From: Pseudomonas sp. SLFW
Lineage (GTDB): Bacteria > Pseudomonadota > Gammaproteobacteria > Pseudomonadales > Pseudomonadaceae
Length of the DNA: 64,000 nt
Direction: 5' to 3'
Assembly: GCF_009905615.1 (NCBI RefSeq)
Contig: NZ_JAAAKW010000006.1
Coordinates: 186,001 to 250,000, forward strand
Both the position numbers and the translations under genes were made by a program. Below the pieces are notes generated by a model. It searched no databases. It was not told where the DNA came from and was given only the letters and a program-made list of their open reading frames with translations. This document shows positions 53,364-63,196 of this stretch, in pieces; positions within the stretch are counted from its first letter, which is position 1; each line of letters begins with the position of its first letter.

Positions 53364-54503
53364 ATGTCCACGGTCTTTCCCGAAGATTCTGTCGGTCTAG
53401 TCACGCCGCAGACGGCGCATTTCAGCGAGCCACTGGCTCTGGCCTGCGGGCGTTCGCTGGCCGATTACGACCTCATCTACGAAACCTACGGTCAACTCAA
53501 CGCTGCCAAGAGCAACGCGGTGCTGATCTGTCACGCCCTGTCCGGCCATCATCACGCTGCGGGTTATCACAGCGAAGATGAGCGCAAGCCCGGCTGGTGG
53601 GACAGCTGTATCGGCCCCGGCAAGCCTATCGACACGGACAAATTCTTCGTCGTCAGCCTGAACAACCTCGGCGGCTGCAATGGCTCCACTGGCCCGAGCA
53701 GCATCAACCCGGAAACCGGCAAGCCTTTCGGCGCCAACTTCCCGGTGCTGACGGTCGAGGACTGGGTCCACAGTCAGGCCCGTCTGGCCGACACCCTCGG
53801 CATCATGCAATGGGCGGCCATCGTTGGCGGCAGTCTGGGCGGCATGCAGGCGTTGCAATGGACCATCACGTACCCGGATCGCGTGCGCCATTGCCTGGCC
53901 ATCGCCTCGGCGCCCAAGTTGTCAGCGCAAAACATCGCCTTCAACGAAGTGGCGCGACAAGCGATCCTCACTGACCCGGAATTCCACGGCGGCTCGTTCC
54001 AGGAAATGGGCGTGATCCCCAAGCGCGGCCTGATGCTGGCGCGCATGGTGGGGCACATCACCTACCTGTCCGACGACTCCATGGGCGAGAAATTCGGCCG
54101 TGGCCTGAAGAACGAAAACCTCAATTACGACTTCCACAGCGTCGAGTTCCAAGTCGAAAGTTACCTGCGTTATCAGGGCGAAGAGTTCTCTGGCCGTTTC
54201 GACGCCAACACTTACCTGCTGATGACCAAGGCGCTGGACTACTTCGATCCAGCGGCTAACTTCGACGACAACCTGGCGGCGACCTTCGCCAGGGCCACGT
54301 CGAAGTTCTGCGTGATGTCGTTCACCACCGACTGGCGCTTTTCCCCGGCCCGCTCTCGCGAGCTGGTGGATGCGCTAATGGCGGCGAAGAAAGACGTCTG
54401 CTACCTGGAAATCGACGCACCGCAGGGCCACGACGCCTTCCTGATGCCGATCCCGCGCTACCTGCAGGCCTTCTCCAGCTACATGAACCGAATTGCACTC
54501 TGA
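53364..54503 (+). CDS. metX: Homoserine O-acyltransferase (MetX; probably succinyl-specific)
   Basis: A 379-residue alpha/beta-hydrolase-fold acyltransferase. Nucleophile Ser157 in GGSLGGMQ; catalytic His in QGHDAFL near the C-terminus; [16 protein letters not shown] near residue 54. It activates homoserine for methionine synthesis. Pseudomonas MetX is reported to use succinyl-CoA; I infer this by genus, not from a residue. The ATG at 53364 removes 22 upstream residues lacking homology. metW follows seven bases later. Confidence 0.93.
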   Translation: MSTVFPEDSVGLVTPQTAHFSEPLALACGRSLADYDLIYETYGQLNAAKSNAVLICHALSGHHHAAGYHSEDERKPGWWDSCIGPGKPIDTDKFFVVSLNNLGGCNGSTGPSSINPETGKPFGANFPVLTVEDWVHSQARLADTLGIMQWAAIVGGSLGGMQALQWTITYPDRVRHCLAIASAPKLSAQNIAFNEVARQAILTDPEFHGGSFQEMGVIPKRGLMLARMVGHITYLSDDSMGEKFGRGLKNENLNYDFHSVEFQVESYLRYQGEEFSGRFDANTYLLMTKALDYFDPAANFDDNLAATFARATSKFCVMSFTTDWRFSPARSRELVDALMAAKKDVCYLEIDAPQGHDAFLMPIPRYLQAFSSYMNRIAL

Positions 54504-54510
54504 GGACACC

Positions 54511-55131
54511 ATGAGAGCCGACCTGGAAATCATCCAAGACTGGATACCGGCAGGCAGCCGCGTGCTCGACCTCGGCTGTGGCGACGGCGAATTGCTGGCC
54601 TGGCTGAAGGACAACAAGCAAGTGACCGGCTACGGCCTGGAAAACGACGCCGAGAACATCGCGCGTTGCGTGGCCCGTGGCGTCAACGTCATCGAGCAGG
54701 ACCTGGACAAGGGGCTGGGCAACTTTGCCAGCAACAGTTTCGACATTGTGGTCATGACGCAGGCGCTGCAAGCCGTGCACTACCCCGACCGCATCCTCGA
54801 CGAAATGCTGCGCGTCGGTCGCCAGTGCATCATCACCTTCCCGAACTTCGGTCACTGGCGCTGCCGCTGGTACCTGGCGAGCAAGGGCCGGATGCCGGTT
54901 TCCGAGTTCCTGCCGTACACGTGGTACAACACGCCGAACATTCACTTCTGCACCTTCGAAGACTTCGAAGAGTTGTGCCGGGGCCGCTCGGCGAAGGTCA
55001 TTGATCGGCTGGCTGTCGATCAACAGCATCGTCACGGTTGGGCGAGCAAGCTTTGGCCTAATCTGTTGGGTGAGATCGGCATCTATCGGGTCAGCAGCCC
55101 CGGCTTGCAGGACCACCAGATCGCCGTGTGA
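54511..55131 (+). CDS. metW: MetW, methionine biosynthesis methyltransferase-like protein
   Basis: A 206-residue class I SAM-dependent methyltransferase fold: VLDLGCGDGELLAWL (SAM loop, about residues 18-32), VMTQALQAVHYP near 78, and CIITFPNFGHWRCRWYL near 100. It always accompanies metX in proteobacteria and is needed for or boosts acyltransferase activity. Its own methylation target is unproven. GAGGACACC precedes the ATG. Confidence 0.93.
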   Translation: MRADLEIIQDWIPAGSRVLDLGCGDGELLAWLKDNKQVTGYGLENDAENIARCVARGVNVIEQDLDKGLGNFASNSFDIVVMTQALQAVHYPDRILDEMLRVGRQCIITFPNFGHWRCRWYLASKGRMPVSEFLPYTWYNTPNIHFCTFEDFEELCRGRSAKVIDRLAVDQQHRHGWASKLWPNLLGEIGIYRVSSPGLQDHQIAV

Positions 55132-55154
55132 TCCCTATTCACAGGAGAACGATC

Positions 55155-55601
55155 ATGGCTCGTCTGATTGCACTGCTGGGCATGCTGATGACGCTGGGGA
55201 CGCCGCTGATGGCCGCCAACAGCGCCAGCCCGAACCGACAGGAACAGTTCGGCGACCTGATCATTCACTACAACGCCTTCGCCTCCGGCCTGTTGCAACC
55301 GGCCATCGCGCAGGAAGCCGGGCTGATTCGCAGCAAAGGCCAAGGCGTGATCAACATTACAGCGGTCAAGAACGGCAAGACCGTTCCGGCCACTGTGAGC
55401 GGCACGATCCAGGACCTCACGGGCCGCGAAAAGCCGCTGACCTTCAAGCCCTTCAACGAAAACAGCGCGGTGAATTATCTCGCGCAATTTGCGGTTGAGC
55501 CCGACAGCTCGGCGACCTATGTCTTCACCATCAACGTGAAGACCGGGGACGACGACACGCACACGCTCAGCTTCAACCAACAGATTTTCTCGGACGAATG
55601 A
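55155..55601 (+). CDS. DUF4426 periplasmic protein
   Basis: A 148-residue protein with a signal peptide ([19 protein letters not shown], cleavage near residue 21), then a compact beta-rich domain ([30 protein letters not shown]). It is conserved between metW and rdgB in pseudomonads. Function unknown. AGGAGAACGATC precedes the ATG. Its stop overlaps the rdgB start as ATGATGA. Confidence 0.82.
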   Translation: MARLIALLGMLMTLGTPLMAANSASPNRQEQFGDLIIHYNAFASGLLQPAIAQEAGLIRSKGQGVINITAVKNGKTVPATVSGTIQDLTGREKPLTFKPFNENSAVNYLAQFAVEPDSSATYVFTINVKTGDDDTHTLSFNQQIFSDE

Positions 55602-56206
55602 TGACGTTTTCCCAACTCGTACTCGCCAGCCACAACGCCGGCAAACTCAAAGAACTCCAGGCCATGCTCGGCGGCAGCGTGCAGCTGCGCTCGATTGGCG
55701 AGTTCAGCAGCGTCGAGCCTGAAGAAACCGGCTTGTCGTTCGTCGAGAACGCGATCCTCAAGGCCCGCAATGCCGCGCGCATTTCCGGCCTGCCCGCGCT
55801 GGCCGACGATTCAGGGCTGGCGGTGGACTTCCTCGGCGGAGCGCCGGGCATTTATTCGGCACGTTATGCCGATGGCAAAGGCGACGCGGCGAACAACGCC
55901 AAGCTGCTCGACGCCTTGAAAGACGTGCCGGAAGAGCAGCGTGGCGCGCAGTTCGTGTGCGTGTTGGCGCTGGTCCGTCACGCCGACGATCCGCTGCCTA
56001 TCCTCTGTGAAGGGCTGTGGCATGGCCGCATTTTGACCGCCGCCAGTGGCGAGCATGGGTTTGGCTATGACCCGCTGTTCTGGGTGCCTGAGCGCGGCCT
56101 GTCCAGCGCCGAGCTGACGCCCGCCGACAAGAACCAGATCAGCCACCGCGCCCGCGCCATGGCCATTCTGCGTCAGCGCCTGCTCCTGGATGTGACGGGG
56201 AAATGA
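55598..56206 (+). CDS. rdgB: XTP/dITP pyrophosphatase
   Basis: A 202-residue Ham1-family house-cleaning NTPase. [16 protein letters not shown] at the N-terminus, [18 protein letters not shown] near residue 45, [22 protein letters not shown] near 68, and the C-terminal SHRARAM. It removes non-canonical purine nucleotides. Two adjacent ATG codons (55598, 55601) are possible starts. It overlaps hemW by four bases. Confidence 0.96.
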   Translation: MMTFSQLVLASHNAGKLKELQAMLGGSVQLRSIGEFSSVEPEETGLSFVENAILKARNAARISGLPALADDSGLAVDFLGGAPGIYSARYADGKGDAANNAKLLDALKDVPEEQRGAQFVCVLALVRHADDPLPILCEGLWHGRILTAASGEHGFGYDPLFWVPERGLSSAELTPADKNQISHRARAMAILRQRLLLDVTGK

Positions 56207-57417
56207 CCCAAGATTCAGCCACCCGGCCGCTGATCCTTGGCGCGGCCGGTTTCAGCTCCGAACAGCCTCGAAGCCCATTGCCCGTGCTGCCTCCGCTGTC
56301 GCTGTACATCCATATCCCGTGGTGCGTGCGCAAATGCCCGTACTGCGACTTCAATTCCCACACCGCCAGCCCTGTTCTGCCCGAGCAGGAATACGTCGAC
56401 GCGCTGTTGGCTGACCTGGATCAGGACCTGCCCCACGTCTACGGACGCGAGCTGAGTTCGATCTTCTTTGGCGGCGGTACGCCCAGCCTGTTCAGCGCCG
56501 ACGCATTGGGGCGATTACTGAAAGGCGTCGAGCAACGCATCCGTTTCGCCCCAGACATTGAAATCACGCTGGAAGCCAACCCCGGTACGTTCGAGCAGGT
56601 CAAGTTCAGCGCCTATCGCGGCCTGGGGATCAATCGCCTGTCCATCGGCATCCAGAGTTTTCAAGAAGCCAAACTCACGGCGCTAGGCCGCATCCACAAC
56701 GGCGATGAAGCTGTGCGGGCAGCGGACATGGCGCGTCAGGCCGGTTTTGATAACTTCAACCTGGACCTGATGCACGGCTTGCCCGATCAGTCGCAGGACG
56801 ACGCGCTGGGCGATTTGCGCCAGGCCATCGCCCTCGCCCCGACGCATCTGTCGTGGTATCAGCTGACGCTGGAACCGAACACCGTGTTCTGGAATCAGCC
56901 GCCAACGCTGCCAGAGGACGACATCCTCTGGGACATTCAGGAGGCGGGGCAGACGCTGCTCAGGGAAAACGGCTACGCGCAGTACGAAGTGTCGGCCTAT
57001 GCGCAACCAGGCCGTCCTGCGCGGCATAACCTGAATTACTGGAGCTTTGGCGATTTCATCGGCATTGGCGCGGGCGCTCACGGCAAACTCAGTCACCCCG
57101 ATGGTCGCATCCTGCGCACGTGGAAGACCCGCTTGCCCAAGGATTACCTTAATCCGGCCAAGCCGTTTCAGGCGGGGGAAAAGCTGCTGCCACTGGACGA
57201 AATGCCGTTCGAATTCCTGATGAACGCACTGCGCCTGACAAATGGTGTGGACGCTGCATTATTTCAGTGTCGCACGGGTCTAAGCGTCGATTCGCTCGCC
57301 AGCGCGCGTCAGCAGGCCGAACAACGGGGCTTGCTGGAAACCGATCCAACGCGTCTGGCGGCCACTGCCCGAGGTCAACTGTTCCTCAATGACCTGCTGC
57401 AGTACTTTCTTCTTTAA
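56203..57417 (+). CDS. hemW: Heme chaperone HemW (radical SAM)
   Basis: A 404-residue radical SAM protein with the cluster ligands Cys41, Cys45 and Cys48 in [20 protein letters not shown] near residue 89, EANPGTFE near 124, and the HemW C-terminal domain. It was formerly annotated as oxygen-independent coproporphyrinogen oxidase; HemW types bind and deliver heme instead. The N-terminus is about 20 residues longer than the E. coli protein. It is coupled to rdgB through ATGA. Confidence 0.93.
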   Translation: MTQDSATRPLILGAAGFSSEQPRSPLPVLPPLSLYIHIPWCVRKCPYCDFNSHTASPVLPEQEYVDALLADLDQDLPHVYGRELSSIFFGGGTPSLFSADALGRLLKGVEQRIRFAPDIEITLEANPGTFEQVKFSAYRGLGINRLSIGIQSFQEAKLTALGRIHNGDEAVRAADMARQAGFDNFNLDLMHGLPDQSQDDALGDLRQAIALAPTHLSWYQLTLEPNTVFWNQPPTLPEDDILWDIQEAGQTLLRENGYAQYEVSAYAQPGRPARHNLNYWSFGDFIGIGAGAHGKLSHPDGRILRTWKTRLPKDYLNPAKPFQAGEKLLPLDEMPFEFLMNALRLTNGVDAALFQCRTGLSVDSLASARQQAEQRGLLETDPTRLAATARGQLFLNDLLQYFLL

Positions 57418-57439
57418 GGCTTAACGCAAAGGAAACTGA

Positions 57440-57763
57440 ATGGACCTCGTACTCGACCTGCTGGCCACTGTCTCACGCTGGAGCCGCAGCAACCTGTCGG
57501 AAATCGCACTGGCGTTGGTAGGCTGCCTGCTGATCCTGTTCGGCGCAGACATCAAAGGCTGGATTGAAGGTCGCCTGAGCAGCTTTGCCGGTGCATTGCG
57601 CGTACCGGTCATGGCCCTCCTGTGCACCATCGGCAGCGGCGCCGCGCTGATTTACGCCACACCTTGGGTCGTGCGCGGGCTGAGCCAGTTCAACAACTAC
57701 AGCCTGGCGCCCGTGCTGTTGGTGGTGCTGGTGTTGATCGGGGTGGTTGCGGACAGGAAGTGA
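57440..57763 (+). CDS. DUF3392 membrane protein
   Basis: A 107-residue protein with three hydrophobic segments (residues about 22-40, 50-72 and 86-104) around the conserved LFGADIKGWIEGRL. It is conserved after hemW in pseudomonads. Function unknown. It starts 22 bases after hemW behind AAAGGAAAC, so it is probably in the same operon. Confidence 0.8.
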   Translation: MDLVLDLLATVSRWSRSNLSEIALALVGCLLILFGADIKGWIEGRLSSFAGALRVPVMALLCTIGSGAALIYATPWVVRGLSQFNNYSLAPVLLVVLVLIGVVADRK

Positions 57764-57787
57764 TCCTGAACCCCGGCGCTAAACGGA

Positions 57788-57817
57788 CTGTGGGAGCGAA
57801 TTCATTCGCTCCCACAG
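57788..57817. repeat. Collapsed REPIN, GCGAATT family (site 5 of 5)
   Basis: A perfect 30-base palindrome, CTGTGGGAGCGAAT against ATTCGCTCCCACAG with only two bases between. It contains both outer arms of the family with the usual spacer of several tens of bases missing. It lies between the convergent DUF3392 and trmB genes. Confidence 0.8.
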
Positions 57818-57837
57818 GTTCATGCCAACCTCTGAAT

Positions 57838-57867
57838 CCGCGTCCGACCCTATTGGGTGGGACGCGG
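57838..57867. terminator. Hairpin downstream of trmB (possible terminator)
   Basis: CCGCGTCC (57838-57845) pairs with GGACGCGG (57860-57867), with an inner GACCC/GGGT continuation. It lies six bases past the trmB stop on the minus strand but lacks a strong T-run, so it may be a weak terminator or 3' stabiliser. Confidence 0.45.
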
Positions 57868-57872
57868 TTGAA

Positions 57873-58631
57873 TCAGGCCAGCTTCTCGAACTTCAAATCC
57901 CACACCCCGTGCCCCAAACGCTCACCACGGCGTTCGAACTTGGTGATCGGGCGCTCCGCAGGGCGTGGGACGCATTTGCCGTCTTCGGCCAGATTGCGAT
58001 AACCCGGCGCGACGTTCATCACTTCCAGCATGTACTCGGCATACGGTTCCCAGTCGGTGGCCATGTGCAGAACGCCGCCCGGCTTGAGCTTGGTGCGCAC
58101 CAGTTCAGCGAATTCGGCTTGTACGATGCGGCGTTTGTGATGACGCGCCTTGTGCCACGGGTCCGGAAAGAACAGCATCAGGCGATCAAGGCTGTTGTCG
58201 GCCACGCAGCGGTTGAGCACTTCGATCGCGTCGCAATCGTAGACCCGCACGTTGGTCAGGCCTTGCGTCAGCACGCCATTGAGCAACGCGCCAACACCTG
58301 GGCGATGCACTTCAACGCCGATGAAATCCTGCTCCGGCGCCGCCGCTGCCATTTCCAGCAACGAGTGGCCCATGCCGAAACCGATTTCCAGGGTGCGCGG
58401 CGCCGAGCGACCGAACACCTTGTCGAAATCAACCGGCGCGTCGGCCAGTGGCAGCACGAACAGCGGCTTGCCTTGATCCAGGCCGCGTTGCTGGCCTTCG
58501 GTCATGCGACCGGCGCGCATCACGAAGCTCTTGATGCGCCGATGGTGGCTGTCATCGCCTTGGGCTTTACCGTCTTCGTCGTTCATCACTTCGTCGTCCG
58601 GAAGTGGGTCAGGCGTTTGCGAATCAATCAT
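57873..58631 (-). CDS. trmB: tRNA (guanine-N7-)-methyltransferase
   Basis: A 252-residue SAM-dependent enzyme that methylates G46 of tRNA variable loops. SAM motif [27 protein letters not shown], and the C-terminal [17 protein letters not shown] are diagnostic. The N-terminal 30 residues are acidic and variable; the ATG at 58631 is used, but a later ATG (MNDEDGK) is possible. It is 10 bases downstream of thiG on the same strand. Confidence 0.94.
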   Translation of the reverse strand: MIDSQTPDPLPDDEVMNDEDGKAQGDDSHHRRIKSFVMRAGRMTEGQQRGLDQGKPLFVLPLADAPVDFDKVFGRSAPRTLEIGFGMGHSLLEMAAAAPEQDFIGVEVHRPGVGALLNGVLTQGLTNVRVYDCDAIEVLNRCVADNSLDRLMLFFPDPWHKARHHKRRIVQAEFAELVRTKLKPGGVLHMATDWEPYAEYMLEVMNVAPGYRNLAEDGKCVPRPAERPITKFERRGERLGHGVWDLKFEKLA

Positions 58632-58641
58632 CAACAGGCTC

Positions 58642-59436
58642 TTACTTGATCAGACCATCCAGCGGCGAGGACGCGCTGGCATAGAGTTTCTTCTGCATAC
58701 GGCCAGCCAGGTAAGCCATGCGGCCTGCCAGGATGGCGTGTTTCATGGCTTCGGCCATGAGGATCGGTTGTTGCGCATGGGCGATGGCCGAGTTCATCAG
58801 CACCGCTTCGCAACCCAGTTCCATGGCGATGGTGGCGTCGGACGCAGTGCCAACACCGGCATCGACCAGCACCGGGACTTTCGATTCTTCGAGGATGATC
58901 TGCAGGTTATACGGGTTGCAGATCCCAAGACCGCTGCCGATCAGACCGGCCAGCGGCATGATCGCGCAGCAGCCGATTTCGGCCAATTGACGCGCGATGA
59001 TCGGGTCGTCGCTGGTGTACACCATCACGTCAAAGCCTTCCTTGACCAGCGTTTCGGCGGCTTTGAGGGTTTCGATCACGTTGGGGAACAGGGTCTTCTG
59101 GTCAGCCAGGACTTCCAGCTTGACCAGGTTGTGGCCGTCGAGCAGTTCACGGGCCAAGCGGCAGGTGCGCACGGCTTCGATGGCGTCGTAGCAGCCAGCC
59201 GTGTTTGGCAAGAAGGTGTAGCGATCCGGTGACAGCACTTGGAGCAGGTTCGGTTCGCCTTCGGTCTGGCCGAGGTTGGTGCGGCGCACAGCGAAGGTGA
59301 CGATTTCGGCGCCGGAGGCTTCGATGGCCAGACGGGTTTCTTCCATATCCTTGTACTTGCCCGTGCCGACCAACAGGCGCGACTGGAAAGTACGACCGGC
59401 CACTGTAAACGGCTTGTCGCTACGAACATTGCTCAT
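58642..59436 (-). CDS. thiG: Thiazole synthase
   Basis: A 264-residue TIM-barrel enzyme that assembles the thiazole phosphate of thiamine from DXP, ThiS thiocarboxylate and dehydroglycine. Seen: [14 protein letters not shown] near residue 13, AVRRTNLGQ near 49, LVKLEVLAD with the Schiff-base Lys near 105, and the phosphate-binding [13 protein letters not shown]. It is downstream of thiS in an operon that continues to trmB. Confidence 0.96.
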   Translation of the reverse strand: MSNVRSDKPFTVAGRTFQSRLLVGTGKYKDMEETRLAIEASGAEIVTFAVRRTNLGQTEGEPNLLQVLSPDRYTFLPNTAGCYDAIEAVRTCRLARELLDGHNLVKLEVLADQKTLFPNVIETLKAAETLVKEGFDVMVYTSDDPIIARQLAEIGCCAIMPLAGLIGSGLGICNPYNLQIILEESKVPVLVDAGVGTASDATIAMELGCEAVLMNSAIAHAQQPILMAEAMKHAILAGRMAYLAGRMQKKLYASASSPLDGLIK

Positions 59437-59503
59437 CGGAAATCCTCTTTACGGTTGAGGTTCTTGCAGTTCTTCTGGATCGGGCCGGCTGCAGCGCTGC
59501 GAA

Positions 59504-59704
59504 TCAGCCGCCGCCGATGGCGTGGACCACTTCGACCTGATCGCCTTCGTTCAGCGCCGTGGCAGCGTGCTGGCTGCGTGGGACGATATCCAGATTCAGC
59601 TCCACCGCGATTCGACGCCCCGTCAGTTCCAGACGGTTCAGCAACGCCGCGACGGTCTCGCCATCGGGCAGTTCGTAGGATTCACCGTTCAACTGAATGC
59701 GCAT
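59504..59704 (-). CDS. thiS: Sulfur carrier protein ThiS
   Basis: A 66-residue ubiquitin-like protein ending in the required Gly-Gly (HAIGGG). Its C-terminal carboxylate is adenylated and converted to a thiocarboxylate that donates sulfur to ThiG. The start at 59704 (MRIQLNGE) gives the canonical length; a start six codons upstream (MMAAFRM) is possible. It is 67 bases upstream of thiG. Confidence 0.93.
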   Translation of the reverse strand: MRIQLNGESYELPDGETVAALLNRLELTGRRIAVELNLDIVPRSQHAATALNEGDQVEVVHAIGGG

Positions 59705-59815
59705 GCGAAAGGCAGCCATCATTTTTAGGGGCGAGCATTCTAGCCCGATCAGCCGATGGGACCAAGGCAAAGCAGTGCCATTCGTCTCACATCGGACTGC
59801 CGGGTCAGGTTCTCT

Positions 59816-60199
59816 TTAGAGCGTATCGAGCCCCAGACGCCAGGCGAGCCAGCCCAGAATGAACCAGCCGATGAGGAAGCACAGCCCGCCAATCGGCGTG
59901 ATGATGCCCAATTTGCTGATGCCGGTGAGGGTCAGCAGGTAAAGACTGCCCGAGAACAGCAAGATACCCAGCACAAAGGCGATGCCCGCGTAGCTGACCA
60001 GCCGCCCCTGAATCTGCGTTGCCAGAATCGCCACACCAAAGATTGCCAGGGTGTGGATCAATTGATACAGCACGCCGGTGTGAAAAATCGCCAGGTACTC
60101 AGGCGTCAGGCGGTTTTTCAGGCCATGGGCCGCGAATGCGCCAAGGGCGACGCCGGTGAATCCGAAGAAAGCCGCCAACATCAGAAAGGTTCGTAACAT
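59816..60199 (-). CDS. DUF423 membrane protein
   Basis: A 127-residue protein with four hydrophobic segments and the DUF423 signature GAFAAHGLKNRLTPEYLAIFHTGVLYQLIHTLA. An MLRTFLMLAAFFGFTG start is preceded by GGAG at a proper distance, so the long upstream ORF extension is rejected. Function unknown. It is divergent from mtgA and separated from thiS by 111 bases. Confidence 0.85.
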   Translation of the reverse strand: MLRTFLMLAAFFGFTGVALGAFAAHGLKNRLTPEYLAIFHTGVLYQLIHTLAIFGVAILATQIQGRLVSYAGIAFVLGILLFSGSLYLLTLTGISKLGIITPIGGLCFLIGWFILGWLAWRLGLDTL

Positions 60200-60239
60200 G
60201 TGAAACTCCAGGCAAAGTCGTTCAATGGCGCGTGGTCTG

Positions 60240-60245
60240 TATAAT
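60240..60245 (+). promoter_or_regulatory. -10 element of mtgA promoter
   Basis: A perfect TATAAT 33 bases before the mtgA ATG. No good -35 was found at the proper spacing, so this is only partial evidence. Confidence 0.35.
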
Positions 60246-60278
60246 GGCCCGCTCAACCGGTTCGGCCAAGCCATCCCT

Positions 60279-60989
60279 ATGCTGCGTTTCCTTCTCCATC
60301 GTGTCGCCAAAGGCCTGCTCTGGTTCGCAGCGGCCAGTGTCGTGCTGGTTTTGATCTTTCGCTTCGTGCCTCCGCCGTTCACCGCGTTGATGGTCGAGCG
60401 CAAGGTCGAATCCTGGTTCGACGGCCAACCCATCGACCTGCAACGGGACTGGCAACCGTGGGAGAAAATCTCCGACGACCTGAAAGTTGCGGTCATCGCA
60501 GGTGAAGACCAGAAATTCGCCGAGCACTGGGGTTTCGATATCGACGCCATTCAGGCCGCACTGGTTCATAACGAACGTGGCGGCTCGATTCGCGGCGCCA
60601 GCACGCTGAGCCAGCAGGTCTCGAAAAACCTCTTTCTGTGGTCCGGCCGCAGTTATCTGCGCAAAGGCCTGGAAGCCTGGTTCACCGGCCTGATCGAGGT
60701 GCTCTGGTCCAAGCAACGGATTCTTGAGGTATACGTCAACAGCGTGGAATGGGACGACGGCGTGTTCGGCGCCCAAGCTGCGGCGCAACATCACTTCCAC
60801 GTCAACGCCAGCCAACTTTCGACCCAGCAAGCGAGCTACCTTGCCGCGGTGCTCCCCAACCCTCGAGAATGGAGCGCCAGCCACCCCAGCAGCTACGTCT
60901 CGCGACGGGCCGGCTGGATTCGCCAGCAGATGCGCCAGTTGGGTGGGGATGAGTATCTGGTGGGGATAAACAATCGGCGAGAGTGGTAA
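60279..60989 (+). CDS. mtgA: Monofunctional biosynthetic peptidoglycan transglycosylase
   Basis: A 236-residue GT51 enzyme. N-terminal membrane anchor at about residues 9-29, catalytic Glu76 in AGEDQKFAEHWG, and GASTLSQQVSKNLFLW near 109. It polymerises lipid II into glycan strands on the outer face of the inner membrane. The ATG at 60279 begins the anchor; an earlier start inside the promoter is rejected. Confidence 0.96.
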   Translation: MLRFLLHRVAKGLLWFAAASVVLVLIFRFVPPPFTALMVERKVESWFDGQPIDLQRDWQPWEKISDDLKVAVIAGEDQKFAEHWGFDIDAIQAALVHNERGGSIRGASTLSQQVSKNLFLWSGRSYLRKGLEAWFTGLIEVLWSKQRILEVYVNSVEWDDGVFGAQAAAQHHFHVNASQLSTQQASYLAAVLPNPREWSASHPSSYVSRRAGWIRQQMRQLGGDEYLVGINNRREW

Positions 60990-61017
60990 ACCAAACCTTT
61001 TAGAGCCACACGCAAAA

Positions 61018-61110
61018 CCTGTAGGAGTGAGCTTGCTCGCGATGGCGTCATACCAGACACCCAGGCAGTGACTGAAAGGCCGCTATCGCGAGCAAGCTCA
61101 CTCCTACAGG
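61018..61110. repeat. REPIN, GTGAGCTTGCTCGCGAT family (site 6 of 6)
   Basis: The left arm CCTGTAGGAGTGAGCTTGCT starts at 61018; the right arm, ending CTCCTACAGG, ends at 61110. It lies between the convergent mtgA and rpoH genes, next to the rpoH terminator. Confidence 0.9.
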
Positions 61111-61130
61111 TCATCATCAGGCTCACAAAC

Positions 61131-61160
61131 AAAAACGCCCCGATCATCTCGGGGCGTTTT
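61131..61160. terminator. Bidirectional intrinsic terminator of rpoH
   Basis: A perfect 12-bp stem AAAACGCCCCGA (61132-61143) with TCGGGGCGTTTT (61149-61160), 5-base loop. On the minus strand it exits into five T. It lies 18 bases after the rpoH stop. Confidence 0.88.
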
Positions 61161-61177
61161 GCATTTCGGTTGACCGC

Positions 61178-62032
61178 TTACGCAGCAATCGACAGTTTGA
61201 GCTTGTTCATCGCGCTCTTTTCGAGCTGACGGATACGCTCGGCTGAGACGTTGTACTTTTCGGCCAGGTCGTGCAGCGTCGCCTTTTCCTCAGCCAGCCA
61301 GCGCTGGTAAAGGATGTCGCGGCTACGGTCGTCCAGCACGTTCAAGGCTTCGTGCAGGTTGGCGGTCGAGCTGTCAGTCCAGTCGGAATCTTCCAGCTGA
61401 CGCGCCGGATCGTAACGATGGTCTTCCAGGTAGTTGGCCGGAGACTGAAACGCGCTGTCGTCGTCGGCTTCAGCAGCCGGGTCGAACGCCATGTCGTGAC
61501 CGGTCAAACGGCTTTCCATCTCGCGCACTTCACGCGGCTCTACACCGAGGCTTTCAGCCACACGGTGCACTTCTTCGTTGTTCAGCCACGCCAGACGTTT
61601 CTTCTGGCTGCGCAGGTTGAAGAACAGCTTGCGCTGGGCCTTGGTGGTCGCGACTTTCACGATGCGCCAGTTGCGCAGAATGAACTCGTGAATCTCAGCC
61701 TTGATCCAGTGCACGGCGAACGATACCAGACGCACGCCCATTTCTGGGTTGAAACGCTTCACGGCCTTCATTAGACCGACGTTACCTTCCTGGATCAGGT
61801 CAGCCTGAGCCAGTCCATAACCGGAATAACTGCGTGCGATATGCACCACAAAACGCAGGTGGGCGAGCACCATCTGCCGAGCCGCCCCTAAATCCTGCTC
61901 GTAATAGAGACTCTCGGCCAGTTCACGCTCCTGCTCGGGCGTCAGCAATGGAATGCTGTTGACCGTGTGCACATAGGCTTCAAGGTTTGCACCCGGAACC
62001 AAGGCATAAGCAGGTTGCAAAGAATTGGTCAT
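61178..62032 (-). CDS. rpoH: RNA polymerase heat-shock sigma factor sigma-32
   Basis: A 284-residue sigma-70 family member. Region 2 contains [40 protein letters not shown] and [20 protein letters not shown]; the RpoH box [15 protein letters not shown] lies near residue 132; region 4 ends with the [26 protein letters not shown]. It directs chaperone and protease genes after heat stress. The ATG at 62032 was chosen for homology start. It is downstream of ftsX; the 138-bp gap is AT-rich and could hold the rpoH promoters. Confidence 0.97.
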   Translation of the reverse strand: MTNSLQPAYALVPGANLEAYVHTVNSIPLLTPEQERELAESLYYEQDLGAARQMVLAHLRFVVHIARSYSGYGLAQADLIQEGNVGLMKAVKRFNPEMGVRLVSFAVHWIKAEIHEFILRNWRIVKVATTKAQRKLFFNLRSQKKRLAWLNNEEVHRVAESLGVEPREVREMESRLTGHDMAFDPAAEADDDSAFQSPANYLEDHRYDPARQLEDSDWTDSSTANLHEALNVLDDRSRDILYQRWLAEEKATLHDLAEKYNVSAERIRQLEKSAMNKLKLSIAA

Positions 62033-62170
62033 ACGAAAAAACCTCCGACACATGACTCGTGCAGTTCAGCACTGCGAAATTGACCGGGAGCCGCTAAACA
62101 AGTTCCCTTAGCTGAAAAGTCAATAGATGAAACAAAATTTACGCTTAAAAGATTACCCGAACATTAAAAC

Positions 62171-63196
62171 TCAACGAGGTGCCAGCTCTCTCAAATGGCG
62201 TGCAACGGCAATCCACGCACCGATATACCCCAACAGCACCGCCCCAAGCAATAGGGACAGACCATCGGCAACCGGCACACCAGCCAGTGCGAAATTGCTT
62301 CCATAAAGGCCAGCCAATCGCACCACCGCCTCGTTCAACCAGTCCAGGCCGAACGCCAGCACACCCCAAGACAGAATCCCGGCACCGAAGCCATACAGCG
62401 CGCCCATATAAAGGAAGGGCCTGCGCACGTAGGCATCGGTACCGCCCACTAGTTTAATGACTTCGATCTCGGTGCGGCGGTTCTCGATATGAAGACGGAT
62501 GGTATTGCCTATCACCAATAACAATGCCACCACCAACAGCACTGTCAGGCCGAACACGAAGCGGTCACCCAATTTCAGAATCGCCGCCAGACGTTCGACC
62601 CAGACCAGATCCAGCTGCGCCTGCTGCACTTTCGGTAATTCAGCGAGACGCGTACGTAATGCCTCCAGCGCCGGCTTGTCAACTTCCTGTGGAGTCACCA
62701 GCACGACGCCAGGCAGCGGGTTTTCAGGCAATTCCTTGAGCGCTTCGCCCAGGCCTGATTGCTGCTGGAACTCGTTCAGCGCCTGATCGCGGGAGATGTA
62801 CTCTGCTTCGGCGACGCCGGGCATCTCTTTGATCTGAGCGGCCAACCCTTCGCCTTCACTTGGCGAAGCATTCAGTTGCAAATAAAGAGAGATCTGCGCC
62901 GCGCGCTGCCACGAACCACCCAGCCGCTCGACGTTGCTCAGCAGCAACGACAAGCCCATCGGCAGGCTCAATGCAACGGCCATCACCAGACAGGTAAAAA
63001 AGCTGCCAATTGGCTGCTTGCCCAGACGCCGCAAGCTGTCGGCCATGCTGGAGCGATGGGCTTCGATCCATGCGTTGAACAGTTGGCCAAAGCTTGGGCC
63101 GTCGTCATCGTCGTGTTTCTTTTTCTTCTGCGGGCCCGGCTCGGCGGCCTTTGGCGCCACGCGTTCGGAAACCTTGGGGCTGCGAGTGGCACTCAT
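62171..63196 (-). CDS. ftsX: Cell-division protein FtsX
   Basis: A 341-residue ABC-type membrane protein. A charged cytosolic N-terminus of about 55 residues, TM1 near 60-85, a periplasmic loop with AAQISLYLQLN and EMPGVAEAEYISRDQAL, then three C-terminal membrane helices. With FtsE it regulates divisome-linked peptidoglycan hydrolysis through EnvC-type partners. Its start overlaps the ftsE stop by four bases (ATGA). Confidence 0.96.
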   Translation of the reverse strand: MSATRSPKVSERVAPKAAEPGPQKKKKHDDDDGPSFGQLFNAWIEAHRSSMADSLRRLGKQPIGSFFTCLVMAVALSLPMGLSLLLSNVERLGGSWQRAAQISLYLQLNASPSEGEGLAAQIKEMPGVAEAEYISRDQALNEFQQQSGLGEALKELPENPLPGVVLVTPQEVDKPALEALRTRLAELPKVQQAQLDLVWVERLAAILKLGDRFVFGLTVLLVVALLLVIGNTIRLHIENRRTEIEVIKLVGGTDAYVRRPFLYMGALYGFGAGILSWGVLAFGLDWLNEAVVRLAGLYGSNFALAGVPVADGLSLLLGAVLLGYIGAWIAVARHLRELAPR

